Shown here in pieces: positions 1-11,590 of a stretch of DNA of 64,000 nucleotides. The notes beneath the pieces are model-generated. The model was given only the letters and a program-made list of their open reading frames with translations, had not been told where the DNA came from and did not search any database. How positions within the stretch are numbered: position 1 is the first letter of the stretch; every line of letters starts with the position of its first letter. Location: the NCBI GenBank assembly GCA_025200525.1, contig JANUSC010000366.1, positions 157,386 to 221,385 on the forward strand, given 5' to 3'. A program made the position numbers and the translations under genes. The DNA comes from Camellia lanceoleosa. Lineage: Eukaryota; Streptophyta; Magnoliopsida; Ericales; Theaceae.

Positions 1-56
1 ATAGCCCGGTTACATAAGAAATAGAAGGCAAGCATACAAAAGAAAAGAAAACTAAA

Positions 57-1999
57 CTAAGGGGGAGAGATTGGTAAACTCGTCCTCGGTGGTTTCCAGG
101 TTGATGGATTGGCTCTTATCTTGCACACCTGCTGCTGCTGGTCGCTCTTGCACCTCAAAGATCTTCTCGCCTCAATCGTCTCCTCGGCTCCCTCTTCAAT
201 CCCTTCCTCAGCCTCGGCTTGCAACGCGCTGAAGACGTCGTTTGCATAAGGCACGAGGTAGACTGGTAGGGAAGCAGGAGGAGGGTTGGTGAACACATCG
301 GTGCCAGAGCCCTGACCGAGATGCTCACAAGCAGATTTCCAGCCATCTTTGAAGTAGATGTCCTGAGTTGCGAACACCTGCTTCTTGTAGCTTTCTTCGG
401 CTTCATTGAAACCGGCATTGTTTGCATCTCGGCGGTCCTTTTTCCGTGATTTTTTCAGAGCATTCAGCTCGGCTTGGAGCTCGTCTCGTTTTTTCTCGGC
501 CGCATCTAGCTGACCGAGCAGCCGGTTGTTATCGGTGTTTGCTATCTCCAGCGAGGACTTTGCTCGGCCGAGCTCGGTCTGGAGGCTTTGCACTTGGCTG
601 GCACTGTCGGCCGCCTTCTGCCGCAGCCGATGTATACGCTCCATAACCAGGTGTTGTTTTTGGATGGCCTGCAAGCACCATAGTTGATTAGAGAAAGAAC
701 CGGTCAAACACTTGTGAAAATTTTGGAGGAAGATTGGCTTACCCTGGCCATGGACTTTACTGAAGATTTTACCAACCGAGTGTCTGGGACGTGGTCGCTG
801 CCGACCACGTCACTCGGTAGTAGGAGTGCCTTGGAGAGATCGAAGGCGAGCAGGTGCTCCTTGTCAGCCTTGATCGAAGCGGTTGCCGGGATGTCCTGAC
901 CCCGGTGTTTCAAATGTGGGCGCCAGGCAGGTATTGGGTTAACTGTTTCAGTTTGTTGCTCGGTAGTGAGCTCGGCCACCAGCTCGGCAGACGGGTCCGC
1001 GCGAGCTCTTTTTCCAGCACGGCGTGGAGTTGGTTGTTTGCTGGATTGCCCGGCTGCTGGAGAAGCCAGAGCGACCACGGCGTCGCTTGCTTGACCGGTG
1101 GCCGGAGAGCGGATGACCACGCTCGGTATCTCGACGGAAGTGGCGGTGAGCAGGTTCTTGATTCTGCTTCTTTTTGCCATCTCTTGCTCCTCGGTTAGAC
1201 GGATGAGTGGGACGTCTGGCAAAGTTGGATCTGGTGGAGGTGATGGAGCCCGAAGGAAATCTGTGACTTTACTCCGACGGGGGGCAGAGTATCTGTATGT
1301 GGGGGTGTAGCCGAGCAATTGGTTGCAATCTCGATCGAGGTAACGGAGCGCGGTCCTGATTGCCTCTACGTTGGGGAAGCGGTAGTTTGCTTGCAAGGCT
1401 TGGATTGCTGCAAGAGAAGCAAGAAAAAATGATTTAAGTACAGAAACAAGGAAAAAGTAATTCAACCGAGCTAATTTGTGCGGCTTACATGAAGTGCCAA
1501 AATTTTTGCTGATCATCCAGCCCGGTACTGCGACTGTCTCATAGTTGCCCGACACCCAGAAAAAATCATCATCGTGAGGATCCTTGTCTGGAGTGCCGGT
1601 CACAATTTTCTCTCTGCCCGATCTAATTTTGAGGTAGTAGGCGAGATCGTCGCCGGTGTGGCCTAATGTGTATTGGCGGAGGATCTCGGCTAGACCTAGG
1701 CTTATGCCTAGCCGGTTGTTCAATTCGTGCACGCCGTTTATTATTCGGTAGGTGTTCGTGGATACTTGGGTTGGCGCCAGCCCGGTTCGGCGCAGGAACT
1801 CGGTCATGAGGGGATTGACCGGGAAGCGGAGGCCTCCTTCTACAATTGACAGCACGGTGAAGGGGCATTGGTCAAGTCTGCCCCAGGGTGTTGTCTGCTC
1901 TGCCGCCAGCTCTAGATGGACGTCGGCCGGGATGCCGTACTCCTCTCTAAAGGCATCTAGCGCGGCTGGTGTATCCACTAGGAAGCGGAACTTCCCCAT
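57..1999 (-). CDS. Antisense accessory protein of Tat element A (PF04195-like domain plus coiled coil), spliced
   Basis: The start is ATG at 1999; the protein opens MGKFRFLVDTPAALDAF. Residues about 50-110 contain GLRFPVNPLMTEFLRRTGL and STNTYRIINGVHELN, which resemble the 'putative gypsy type transposon' domain (Transposase_28, PF04195). I infer two coding introns: 1408-1488 (donor GTAAGC, acceptor CTTGCAG; 81 bp, so unspliced RNA also stays open) and 669-742 (GTAAGC, CTTGCAG). Splicing joins exons 1999-1489, 1407-743 and 668-57 into about 595 residues. The middle has a conserved LTEEQEMAKRSRIKNLL block. The last exon (AIQKQHLVMERIHRLR onward) is a heptad-rich coiled coil, followed by an acidic tail. 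It runs antisense to the element's pol and is matched exon for exon in B. The biochemical role is unknown; antisense ORFs are known from Tat elements such as Grande. Confidence 0.75.
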
Positions 2000-2101
2000 G
2001 TGACCGAGCTAGTGTGTCTCGGCTGAGGGGTTTGGCACTGTGCTAATTGGATGTTGCTCGGTCTTGAGAGCCTCAGATGTGGTCAAAGGTCCCCTTGAAC
2101 T

Positions 2102-2524
2102 CTGCAGGAAAAGGATGGTGAGTGTGAGTGTGAGTGCGGTCGCGCAAAGTGAGCTGGACTTTAGCTCGGTCATAAATAGTGCCAAACCACCTCGTTTGTC
2201 AAAGCTTATCAAGGAGCTCGGTCGCCCAAGCGGACCAGATATTAGCCCGGTTGAGCGACCAGGTCCTTTTTGCTATCTCGGTTTTTGCTGGATTGATGGT
2301 AAACATGTTTTTAGCTCGGTCAAATTGGTTTTTTGAATCAAATGAAGACCAGGAGCCCGGTCCGCCCCAGTTCTTCAGTGTTCTTCAGGAAAAGTGAAGA
2401 ACACCTTGAACTATTAAAGGATTAGGATGGTTTTTGATGCCCAAGTCCTAGAAGCTACGTTTTTTTGCCCTAATGTGCGAAATATCAAAGAAAATGACAT
2501 CAAGAGAGTAGTTGGAGGACTTAC
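2102..2524 (-). other. Predicted 5'-UTR intron of the antisense gene in element A
   Basis: On the minus strand, CACTC is followed by a consensus donor GTAAGTCC at 2524. The sequence TTTTCCTGCAG ends at 2102, 103 bp upstream of the ATG. Element B has a candidate intron in the same place relative to its ATG (19661-20220). This is inferred from splice signals only; no transcript was available. Confidence 0.5.
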
Positions 2525-2650
2525 GAGTGTGGGGCAGTGTCTCCTTCTTCAAAGCACGAACTCAGCGTTGACAAGAAATAGGGGCAAGAGCTCTGTAATG
2601 GCTTGAGGTGCGCGAGGGTCAGTAGAAACAAATCGAAGGAAGAAGGGTCG

Positions 2651-2660
2651 TGTATATAGG
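2651..2660 (-). promoter_or_regulatory. Candidate TATA box for the antisense gene of A
   Basis: The minus strand reads CCTATATACA here, about 125 bp before the predicted first splice donor. It would give a capped leader spliced over intron 2102-2524. The position fits a promoter lying between the antisense ORF and the 3' LTR. Only one motif supports it. Confidence 0.4.
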
Positions 2661-3009
2661 CGAAGGAACCGCCAAAAATTTGAATCACTTGTGACGGCTG
2701 GTTGGCCGCTCGAGGACCAATGTGAGGACGCCACCTATCAACATTGATGGCAGCGTCAGAGTTGAAGAGACGGGAGGCAGGTGAGGCGCCAGCCGAGCAA
2801 AACGAAGAAACGAGCTGCAGAGTCGAGGAGTCAACCGGGCTACATTTGAAGCAGGGATCATCAGCCGTGGAGCATAGCCGGGCAAGTTTGCAAACAGGAA
2901 TGTTTATCTAGCCCGGTCACCATTTCGCGTTCTGACAACCTAGGAGGTGTAATCCCGGTTGAAGTAAATAATCCCAGTCACGCTCTTGCGGACGGAATTA
3001 AGGGGCAAT

Positions 3010-3939
3010 TGAGAGGGAGATTTATGATCTGCAATTGGGCTGAGGTGACGGCCGAGAAGGTTGGTAGCCAAGTGGATTGTTGGACCGAGATGATCCGCGA
3101 TCCACCCAGAATTGGGCTACTAGGACCTGGGCTGGACAGGTGTTGGACCGAGTATGCGCGGCCCAGTCCGGATATAAGTTGCTCGGTTAAGGCAACGCTC
3201 GGTTAGACCGAGCTACGTGTATAAGCCAAAGATTAACGGCGCCCGGAAAGGCGTCACCAACCGAGGAACTTGTCTGCTCGGCAAGAAGGCCAATCGCAGT
3301 CGAGCTGAGTGACCGGCGCCCGGAAATGCGCGGTCAGCCGAGATACATGTTTGCTCGGCAAGAAGGCCAATCGCAGTCGAGTTGAATGACCGGCTCCCGG
3401 AAAGGCGCGGTCAGCCAAGATACATGTTTGCTCGGCAGGGAGGCCAACCGCAGGTGTTCACGAGATGTCCCGGGATCGGCTTTGCTGAGGTGCTGCTTAG
3501 CCCGGTTCTCTTGAGCATAGCCAGTGAAGTGCTTGGGTGTAAAGCGCAGCCCGGCCATAGAGAGAGAAGCTCGGCTGCCGAGCTCCAGCAGAGAGGGCGG
3601 GCGGTTAAGGTTAGGTGATGTTCAGCGAGGTTTACGCTGACAGATGGGATAGCAGAGCCACGTGTCAGGAGATGACTGGGAGTGGATATTGGGCGCAGAG
3701 GGTATATAGGCATGTCTGCGCCCCCATGCAAAAGGACGAACAATTTTGTAAGGAAATTCTTACACTCAACCCTCTCTCTCTCTCTCTATCCCTTGGTGTG
3801 TGCTAACTTGATCGTCGGAGGGGTTTTCCGGCCACACACCGCCGGGTAGCTCACTGCCGTTGTGCTTTCAGGTGATCGGACAGAGACGGAGCTCGGAAGA
3901 AAGGAGTACGGGCTTGCCGAAATATTTGCTCCCCGTACA
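3010..3939 (+). repeat. 3' LTR of element A
   Basis: This 930-bp LTR has TG...CA ends (TGAGAGGG/CCCGTACA). It is preceded by the polypurine stretch AATTAAGGGGCAAT, which recurs beside the 3' LTR of B. Inside it are a G-box/ABRE-like CCACGTGTC at 3658-3666 and a TATATAGG box at 3703-3710, 37 bp apart, followed by a CT-rich stretch (3764-3790) likely near the transcript start. The LTR is rich in the degenerate motif CTCGGT/ACCGAG. Ends are confirmed by the empty paralogous sites. Confidence 0.88.
3658..3710 (+). promoter_or_regulatory. LTR core promoter: G-box and TATA box
   Basis: CCACGTGTC (3658-3666) has an ACGT core of the bZIP-bound G-box/ABRE type. TATATAGG at 3703-3710 is a canonical TATA box. 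Both lie in the U3-like part of the LTR of A, in sense orientation. Stress or ABA responsiveness is only an inference from the motif. Confidence 0.5.
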
Positions 3940-5245
3940 GTGTCATATCAATTTTCTATATTTTTGTACAACTTTTAGTAAGTCCAAAAAAAAATTATAC
4001 CCAAACCACCCTTTAGTTCATTACAAATAATTAACACAATAGCTCATAATTTTTTCAGAACAAAAATCTTTTAATTAAATATATATATGTAATCTTTAGT
4101 TCTGATGAGTGTTAGTTATGTCTTAAGTATACATATTATGGTATTAACATGTTAGTTATGATATTATTTTAGTTATAATTCAAAAGTCTTCTAATTATCT
4201 TTGATTTATAATCATTAAAGTATTTTTTTATGATAAAAAAATTATTTCATTATATTCATGTAGCGGAGGCACGTGAGACCTGTGGGTCACGTACCTCAAC
4301 TTTTAAAAAATTATTATTTTGCCTCTAATAAAAAAAATTAAGTTTAACCCTTTTAAGTAATATCTTGAAATTTTTATATCACTATTTTCTTTATCTTTTT
4401 TTTTATATTTATAAAAACATATTTAATTTGTCACTTTAATGATGCTAAAAAAATTTCCTATAAAGTTTATATCAGAGAAATGTTATGTATCATCGATTTT
4501 TGTTACTATTTTTGTATCACCTTTTATACGAGAGATAATTATAATATATTGTCATATAATTCAGTGATTCAAAAATGTGAAAAAAAAAAAATTGTTGATA
4601 TAAAATAGCCTCAGTATATTGTTTATGTTTGGCATAGGCTACTTTGGCTATTTTAACCACAAAAAGACAAAATAAGTTAAAAAGTTAATAAAAGAAAATA
4701 TCACATTCAAATCATAATCATTTTATTTTTTCTTTCACAAAAGTCTAAAAAGCTAAAAAGCCCATTCCAAACGAGATTTTTTATTCTCAGGCTAAAAAAG
4801 CCAAAAAATCAACTCACATCCCAAACAAATGCATTATTTATTATTTAACTTTTCTCATTTCTTTTTCTATTCTTCTCTATATCTCTTTTTTGTGTGTGCA
4901 TCTTAACATAATTTTGTTTTCATATTTTACGATGGCATATATTTATTTTTTAAACCGTGATGAACATCATACATAAAATAAATTAATAATAATAAAGATA
5001 ATGATTGATTAACTCGACTTTATATTTAAATATAACTTTGCATCACACTAATTTTTAGCCTATCATCAAATAAAAATTAATAAATTAAGTTGAATTATGA
5101 TTTTTGTTAAAATTCAATTTAATGGTGTCTCTTCCAAACCAAAATCTTAGCTCCACCATTGATTCCTATAGAATTAAGTTATAAGATTTATAGTGATCAA
5201 CTTCACAAATGTTACACATAGTTTTAATACAAATATATATATATA
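3940..5245 (+). repeat. Host segment copy I, left part
   Basis: This AT-rich non-coding DNA is nearly identical to parts of 18196-18409 + 29694-30745 (copy II) and 39467-40354 + 49889-50295 (copy III). It contains a small foldback sequence at about 4615-4833 whose two halves carry GGCTA/TAGCC-rich inverted arms. Element A abuts it on the left and a Helitron on the right. No gene is visible. Confidence 0.85.
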
Positions 5246-6329
5246 CTAGCAGCAACCCGTGCTATGCACGGGAATGTATAATTTAAATAATTTATTATAG
5301 TCATTTTTGTATAATAAAATAAAAAATTCTTATAAATTTAAAATATAACAGGGAATTGTAACTAAGAAATATTTTGAATATCATAACTATCTCATACCTA
5401 AGTTCATACATTCATTTTTTTCATAAATTTGTCATTTAAAAAATTGATTATAAAATTATCTTAGTCCAAGTAGGCCATTTAGCAACTTGAACTATATTTC
5501 TATCGGACATTATTATAGCTTTAAAAACAAATAATGTAAAAATGGGTACTATTACAAATAATGTAAAAATGAACACTACTACAAACAATGTAAAAATGTT
5601 CAAAGTCCGCTTTAAAGAAAAGAACAAAAAATGCACCTAGTACATATACACATAGGTATAAAAAAAAAAGAATAAAATTCATCAAACCCTTGAATTTTAC
5701 AATTGGTTAACTAATTGTGACGTTGTTGATGGTTGAATGCAACTCGAATCTTAAACGCAGAGCTTGAACAAAACTTTATACCCAATATGCAAACACTAAA
5801 AAAACTCTATGGTGTGTTAGAATATATAGCTAAAATATGAAGCATTTGAAAAATAAGATAGAAATGAAATTGAAGATCATTATCAGATAGGAATAAATTT
5901 GAAGATAATTATTAGATTTAAGATTAAAATAAATTTAAAAAAGGGATCATATGAACAATATAATAAAAATAAAGTTGGAGATAATGATAGGATTGGGGAT
6001 TAAAAAAAATTAAAAAGGAAGAAATAAGAAATAAAGATAAATGAAGATATAGGAGAAGATTAAGCAAAATAAACAATAAAATAAAAAGAGATAAGGAGTC
6101 TTAGATAATAAAAGATTTTAAAAGTTAAAAATTTAAAATAAAAGCAATATTAAGAGGAAAAAAAATGTGTTTTATTGGAGAAAAATAAGGATGAAGAAAA
6201 ATTTAAAACATAATTTTGAGAAAGTGACATGTAAGAAAAAGAATATCAACTGTTTGAGAATTAAGTATTGAGACTTTGAAAATTTTAGAGTAGATACTAT
6301 ATTTCCTTATATATAGTATAGATATAGAT

Positions 6330-7190
6330 ATATAGGTAAAAAGATAGATATCAAATCTAATTTGAAAAAAGATAAAAATAAAATAAACATCCTAAAAAAA
6401 AAATAGAAAGAAATGTGGGAATTCGGTTGCTGATAATCAAAATTTTTAAAAAGATAAGATATTTATGAGAGATTATGTATGAAATAGAAGATAATTTAAT
6501 TTTTGTTATATCAAAATAAAGGCATATATATTTTCTTGAATAGCAGCAAAATAAATTTACACTTTTAATAAAGTTGTAATAGAATAAAATATATTTAATT
6601 TTTAAATTGCATGCTTGATGATGTTTTTTTTTTTTTTTTAAATACATTGATAGAAAATTTTGAAATTGATGGTAGTCAATTGTTATCATTATAGCTTACA
6701 AAAAGAATTTAATAGTGGTCAATCATTAACCAATAATTTAGGATGAAATCATGGATAGCCAATAAAAAATTAACACTTAGCAACTTAAATGTTGTAAAAG
6801 TAAAAATAAAAAAAAAATGGAAAATTAAGAATAAAGTATTGAAATTCCTCAAATCATGTAGTTAGATATTTTGGTTAATTTTAAAATTTAAATGTTAAAT
6901 CCAGTAATATTATGCTATGTGTAATAATTCAAAATTTAGATAATACACTAATAGATTTGAGCCACTTTTTTTCTTTCTAATATTGTAAAAAAAAAAAATC
7001 AAAATTTTAAATTAGACATGTTTAGATAAAATTTAAAGATTTTAAAATTTTAAAATTAAATATTGTTAGATGTACCAATCACTTTATGCCAAATATATTT
7101 TTATTTTAAAAAAAAATTAAATTTTAAAATTGAGAAATTGTGTTTAAGGTTTTGAAGCTGTTGTGTGTGATTGTATTGTTAAGTGGGTTG
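6330..7190. other. AT-rich stretch without recognisable gene
   Basis: This part of the Helitron-like insertion is strongly A/T biased, with poly-A and poly-T runs. Short open frames are low-complexity (I/K/F/Y-rich). I see no conserved motif. Confidence 0.6.
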
Positions 7191-7199
7191 AAAAATCTA

Positions 7200-8131
7200 G
7201 AAACCCTAGATGTTGATTTGTGATTATGTATCAATATAAAGTAGTAAAAAAACAATCCCAATCAAACAATCAAGAGAAAGAGACACAACGATTTTTACGT
7301 GGAAAAACCACAATTGGACATCTCCAACTGTGATCAAAAAACCACGGGCAACTGCCACAAGACAATCCACTAAGAAGAATTAAAGGAATTACACAGGTAT
7401 ACTCTCAATTATCTAGCAAATCCACAATGCCTAATTGAACCAACCTCTATGTGCCTCTTCCAACCCCATCTTTACCACGGAATTGTCTTTCTGATGAGCC
7501 ACTCCGGATTCCACTAAAGCTTCAGGCTCGAATTCTTCAGAATTCACAACTGAAGAACAACTCTCTCTTTTGTGTATAACAAACAAATCTTTGATGTACT
7601 CTCTTTAAATTATGAGTTGAATACTCAATAAAACATCAAAGAAAATAACAAAATATCCCCAGATATAAACCTTTAAGAACCAAAAAGAAGATCTGGAGGA
7701 CTTCAATGAATCACTTAGTTTTAGGAGAAAACCAAGTATTTATAGAGAACCAAAAGTAATCCTAGATTGGGAAGAAAACAAACTCCTTGAGAAATCCGGA
7801 TTCTAAGGCTCGCTCGAGCGAAGCTTTGCTGGCTCGAGCGAGAAGTGTATTTTTCATGATTTCTACTAGTGCCTTGGCTCGAGCGACGAATATACTCTTT
7901 TAGGTTTTTGTATGGACGCAATCCTTGGCTCGAGCGAGTAAACCTTCGCTCGAGCGAGCTCTTCTTGGCTCGAGCAGCCAATGGCAGACATGCAATTTTG
8001 AATACAATTTTGCATTTTGCTTGAAATGACCGGACAAATTTTGACCCCGTAATAATCAGCGAAGTGGCAATCTTGAAAGCATTAACATCACAAACTTCTC
8101 TGCATGGCTCGATTCGGGTTTGGATTTGCAT
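7200..8131 (-). repeat. Probable solo LTR or LTR remnant (Copia-like)
   Basis: The minus strand carries a GGTTTTTCCACGTAAAAATC stretch followed by a GTTGTGTCTC tail, an arrangement common in plant Copia LTRs. Adjacent DNA is more GC-rich than its surroundings. It includes six copies of a GCTCGAGCGAG-type motif within 170 bp (7807-7978). No internal coding domain is present. Exact TG...CA ends and a target duplication could not be fixed, so the boundaries are approximate. Confidence 0.45.
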
Positions 8132-8321
8132 CTAATAAACTCATAGCCTCACTGAAATAAAAGTGCAAAAAAAAAATACATCTGAAAGGAGTTTTGTCAA
8201 ACGGGGTTGCCAAGAATAAAAACCTAACATGGGTGTATATTGGTTGTAGATGATCCGAAGAACTCTCATTTGAGAGAACTTGAAGGAGCAAATGTGAGAT
8301 TAACTTTATGCAGAACTAATC

Positions 8322-9640
8322 TTCTTGAATTCGAGAGTTTGCACGAAACCATTAATAAGTGTGATGGTGTGATAGACATGAGATAAAATAAATTAAATTA
8401 AATTCAAGATTTGATGAGTTTCGAATCTAATTAAATTGAAAAACAAAAAGAAAATTAAAAATTTTAAAGGAAGCAAGCTCAAATCATGCAAAATGTAATA
8501 ATAAAAAAGATGAAAAGATATGTAGATGAACTGAAAAATAATGAAAAAAAAGAAAAGAAATCTATACACACAAAAGTAATAAATTCTGGAAAAGTACATA
8601 TAAAGTAAAAAATAATATTATGAGCATAAAAATGAAGAAAATGAAAAAATTTGTAAATGAACTGAAAAATATTGAAAAAAAATACATATACACTCAAAGT
8701 AACAAACATTGAAAAAATGCATATAAAGTAAGAAATAATATTATACTGACCTTGTAATGATTTTTGTAGATAATCAAACTTGAAAAATATAACAATGGAG
8801 AAGATGAGTTATTATGAGCAAATAAAAGATGACCGAATAAATGAATAGAGAAACGTGTGTGGAAGTTGTAGAAGTTCTTGGTTTCTTTTTTTCTTTTTTT
8901 TTTCTTTTCTTTTTTTTTTATAAATTGAGATTGAGAATGAGATAGATATTACTGTGGGTAATAGATATGGATGAATATTTAATCTTCTTGAATTCGAGAG
9001 TTTGCACGAAACCATTAATAAGTGTGATAGTGTGATAAACGTGAGATAAAATAAATTAAATTAAATTCAAGATTTGATGAGTTTCGAATCTAATTAAATT
9101 GAAAAACAAAAAGAAAATTTAAAATTTTAAAGGAAGCAAGCTCAAATCATGCAAAATGTAATAATAAAAAAGATGAAAAGATGTGTAGATGAACTGAAAA
9201 ATAATGAAAAAAAAAAGAAAAGAAATATATACACACACAAGTAACAAATACTAGAAAAGTACATATAAAGTAAGAAATAATATTATGAGCATAAAAATGA
9301 AGAAAATGAAAAAATTTGTAGATGAACTGAAAAATATTGAAAAAAAATACATATACACTCAAAGTAACAAACACTGAAAAAATGCATATAAAGTAAGAAA
9401 TAATATTACACTGACCTTGTAATGATTTTTGCAGATAATCAAACTTGAAAAATATAACAATGGAGAAAATGAGTTATTATGAGCAAATAAAAGATGACTG
9501 GAATAAACTAAATAGAGAAACGTGTGTGTGGAAATTGTAGAAGTTCTTGGTTTCTTTTTTTCTTTTTTTTCTTTTCTTTTTTTTTTATAAATTGAGATTG
9601 AGAATGAGATAGATATTATTGTGGGTAATAGATATGAATG
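8322..9640. repeat. Direct tandem duplication, about 660-bp unit, two copies
   Basis: The sequence starting CTTCTTGAATTCGAGAGTTT at about 8322 restarts at about 8982 and stays nearly identical for about 650 bp. Differences are single bases and short A-run length changes. Both copies contain the same pyrimidine-rich TTTCTTTTTTTC tract near their ends. It is non-coding. The similarity suggests a recent local duplication inside the Helitron-like insertion. Confidence 0.88.
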
Positions 9641-9915
9641 AATATTTTATTATTTTGAGATAAATATTATTATTGGTGATGGATATACATGAATATTTTA
9701 TTATTTTTTAATTTTATATTTTATATAGGGAGAAGGAGTGAGAAGGCTTGAAGAGTAGGAAAGGAGGTGAAGAGAAGTGCCATGTAATATTTTTTTTTCT
9801 TTAAAATTATAAGAATTTAGGATTCAAGTTTTGGAACCTTTTGACTTAACAACTACATTTGGTTATATATATAGATATATATATATATATATAGATAGAT
9901 AGATAGATAGATAGA

Positions 9916-10519
9916 TAACATGTCTCATAATTTATTGTTATTTTTTATGTGGATATATTTTTGGAAAATTCAAATACACACCCTTTTAAAAAATGTGTAC
10001 TATATGCACTTTTAATTATGTTATTTTCTTATTTAATTAAGACAAATTTTTTTTAATTATGATATTATTTTAATTATGATTTATGAATTCTTTAGTTATA
10101 TCTCATATTGTATTTAATTATGATATTTTTTTAATTATGACTTAAAAAATTAAAATTATATTATTTTTTTAGTTATAAGATTGAAAGGTGTGAATTATAA
10201 TATTTTTTTATTCAAATTATAATGGATAATGTGTGAATGCGTAAGTATAGTATATATAATTTCCAAATAAGCATAACTAGCCGAGGGGGCATGGAATAAC
10301 TTCATCGCGGGCCTCCCCCATTTCTCTATCGTTTTAACTCTCTCTCAACAACAAAACCAGCGGAGAAAGAAAAGCACATAAAGTGTGATTGTTTTATAGA
10401 GAAAGTGAGATTCGAGCATTTTTAATCCATTAATGCATATCTGAAACAAAGCGTGAACGGTTACTTTTCACAGATTCCTTCTCAAAAACTGCAAGACTCC
10501 TCTCACTCCACCTTCAAAT
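9916..10519 (+). repeat. Host segment copy I, right part (patatin upstream region)
   Basis: It aligns with 50305-51011 upstream of the patatin-like gene, including the conserved GC-rich block CTAGCCGAGGGGGCATGG and the leader-like AAAGCACATAAAGTG. It is therefore a duplicated 5' flank of that gene. The patatin reading frame resumes after the hAT insertion at 10520-11484. Confidence 0.85.
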
Positions 10520-11484
10520 CTATGAAGCACAGGTATTCTAAAAATAGTGACGTACACGTACCGGATACTTACCGGGTGCGGGTACGCGTACTGGGTACGG
10601 CAAAAAGTAGTCGGGTACGTCTGCCTCAATCAGGTACGGCATGGGTACGCCTTTGGTGCGTTTTGGGTACGGCGGGGGCAAAAATCACATTTTCTGAAAA
10701 ATTGAGGGGTACCGGAGCAATATTAAGAAAAATTTTATAAAAAAAAAAAAAAGAAAAAATGTATATACAAATTTGCCCTAATCTCATCACTTTTGCTCTA
10801 ATCTCATCGAAGCAAAGAGGCGACTTCAACCATCACCCTCGTCTTCGACTTCGGCCGAGAGATCGACTTCGACCCTCGTCTTCGACTTCGACCCACGGCA
10901 TCGGGTACGACTTCTTTGCCTTCAGAGAGGTATAATCTCTTCATTTTTATTTTTTTTGTTTTTTTTCTTGTTTCTTCTTTCTTCTTCAGAGAGGTATAAT
11001 CTGATGTTGATGTAGAATCAAAAAAAAATTAGAGAGGTATAGAACCAAGTTATTTAATCATATTTAGAACCAAAAAAAAAATTAGATCAAAAAAATTAAT
11101 AAATTAGAACACAAATATATTAATAAAAAATTAGAACCAAGTTAATAAATTAGAACACAAATATATTAATAAAAAATTAATAAATTAATAAATTAGAACC
11201 AAGTTATTCCTTTGCTTGGATTATGGACTGCATTGGTGTTGGTTACGTTGAATTCAAATATATTAATATTTTTGTCTTTTAGTTTTATAGTTCTCTTTTT
11301 AGTTTTGATATTTAATTTCAATTTGTAGGTTGGATCGTTTAACCATAATTATAAAAAATAAAAAATAAATAAAAAAATATCGGCGTATAGCAGTTGTATC
11401 CGTACTCTACTTTTTTGGAGTTTTACGATGTCGAGTACTGTATTTGTACCCATACCGCATTGCATTCGCACCCGTGCTTACTAG
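10520..11484. mobile_element. Non-autonomous hAT element, 965 bp, in the patatin 5' flank
   Basis: It is flanked by an 8-bp target duplication, CTTCAAAT (10512-10519) and CTTCGAAT (11485-11492), with one mismatch. Copy III at about 51005 shows the empty site with a single copy. The termini are imperfect inverted repeats: CTATGAAGCACAGGT at the left and, on the opposite strand, CTAGTAAGCACGGGT at the right (12 of 15 match). Subterminal DNA is full of GGTACG/CGTACC motifs, typical of hAT transposase-binding regions. No transposase ORF is present. Confidence 0.88.
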
Positions 11485-11590
11485 CTTCGAATTCACCCAA
11501 TCAACCACGCACGCACGAACAAACTCATCATCCTTTCTGTTTGCCATTTCTTTGTTTTCTTCTTTCTAGAATTATTAGTGACAGAAAGCG

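Larger units (their letters stand above)
1..3939 (+). mobile_element. Ty3/gypsy Tat-type LTR retrotransposon A, 3' part
   Basis: This is the 3' end of a large LTR retrotransposon whose gag-pol would lie left of the window. The plus-sense orientation follows from a polypurine tract (about 2993-3009) directly before an LTR that opens TGAGAGGG and closes CCCGTACA, the same termini as the LTRs of elements B and C. An antisense accessory gene occupies 57-1999. The right end is precise: the next bases, GTGTCATATC, continue an uninterrupted host sequence seen at about 18195 and 39465, so those two sites are empty sites for this insertion. Assignment to Tat rests on the close match to B and C, which carry Tat-type pol, and on the antisense ORF position. 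The left LTR and target duplication are outside the window. Confidence 0.88.
5246..9915 (-). mobile_element. Helitron-like insertion, non-autonomous (possibly composite)
   Basis: On the minus strand the 3' end is textbook Helitron. A perfect 7-bp hairpin (CCCGTGC/GCACGGG, 3-nt loop, 5256-5272) is followed after six bases by CTAG (5246-5249) and host T. The other boundary is set by copy III, where the flanks meet uninterrupted near 50304, giving a net insertion of about 4.67 kb. The 5' end would then be the TC within the TCTA-rich tract ending at 9915. A second Helitron-like 5' start (TCTATACTATATATAAGG) lies at about 6322, so a 1.08-kb Helitron inside or fused to other DNA is equally possible. 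No Rep/helicase coding is present. The interior holds an LTR-like remnant and a 660-bp tandem duplication. Confidence 0.7.
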
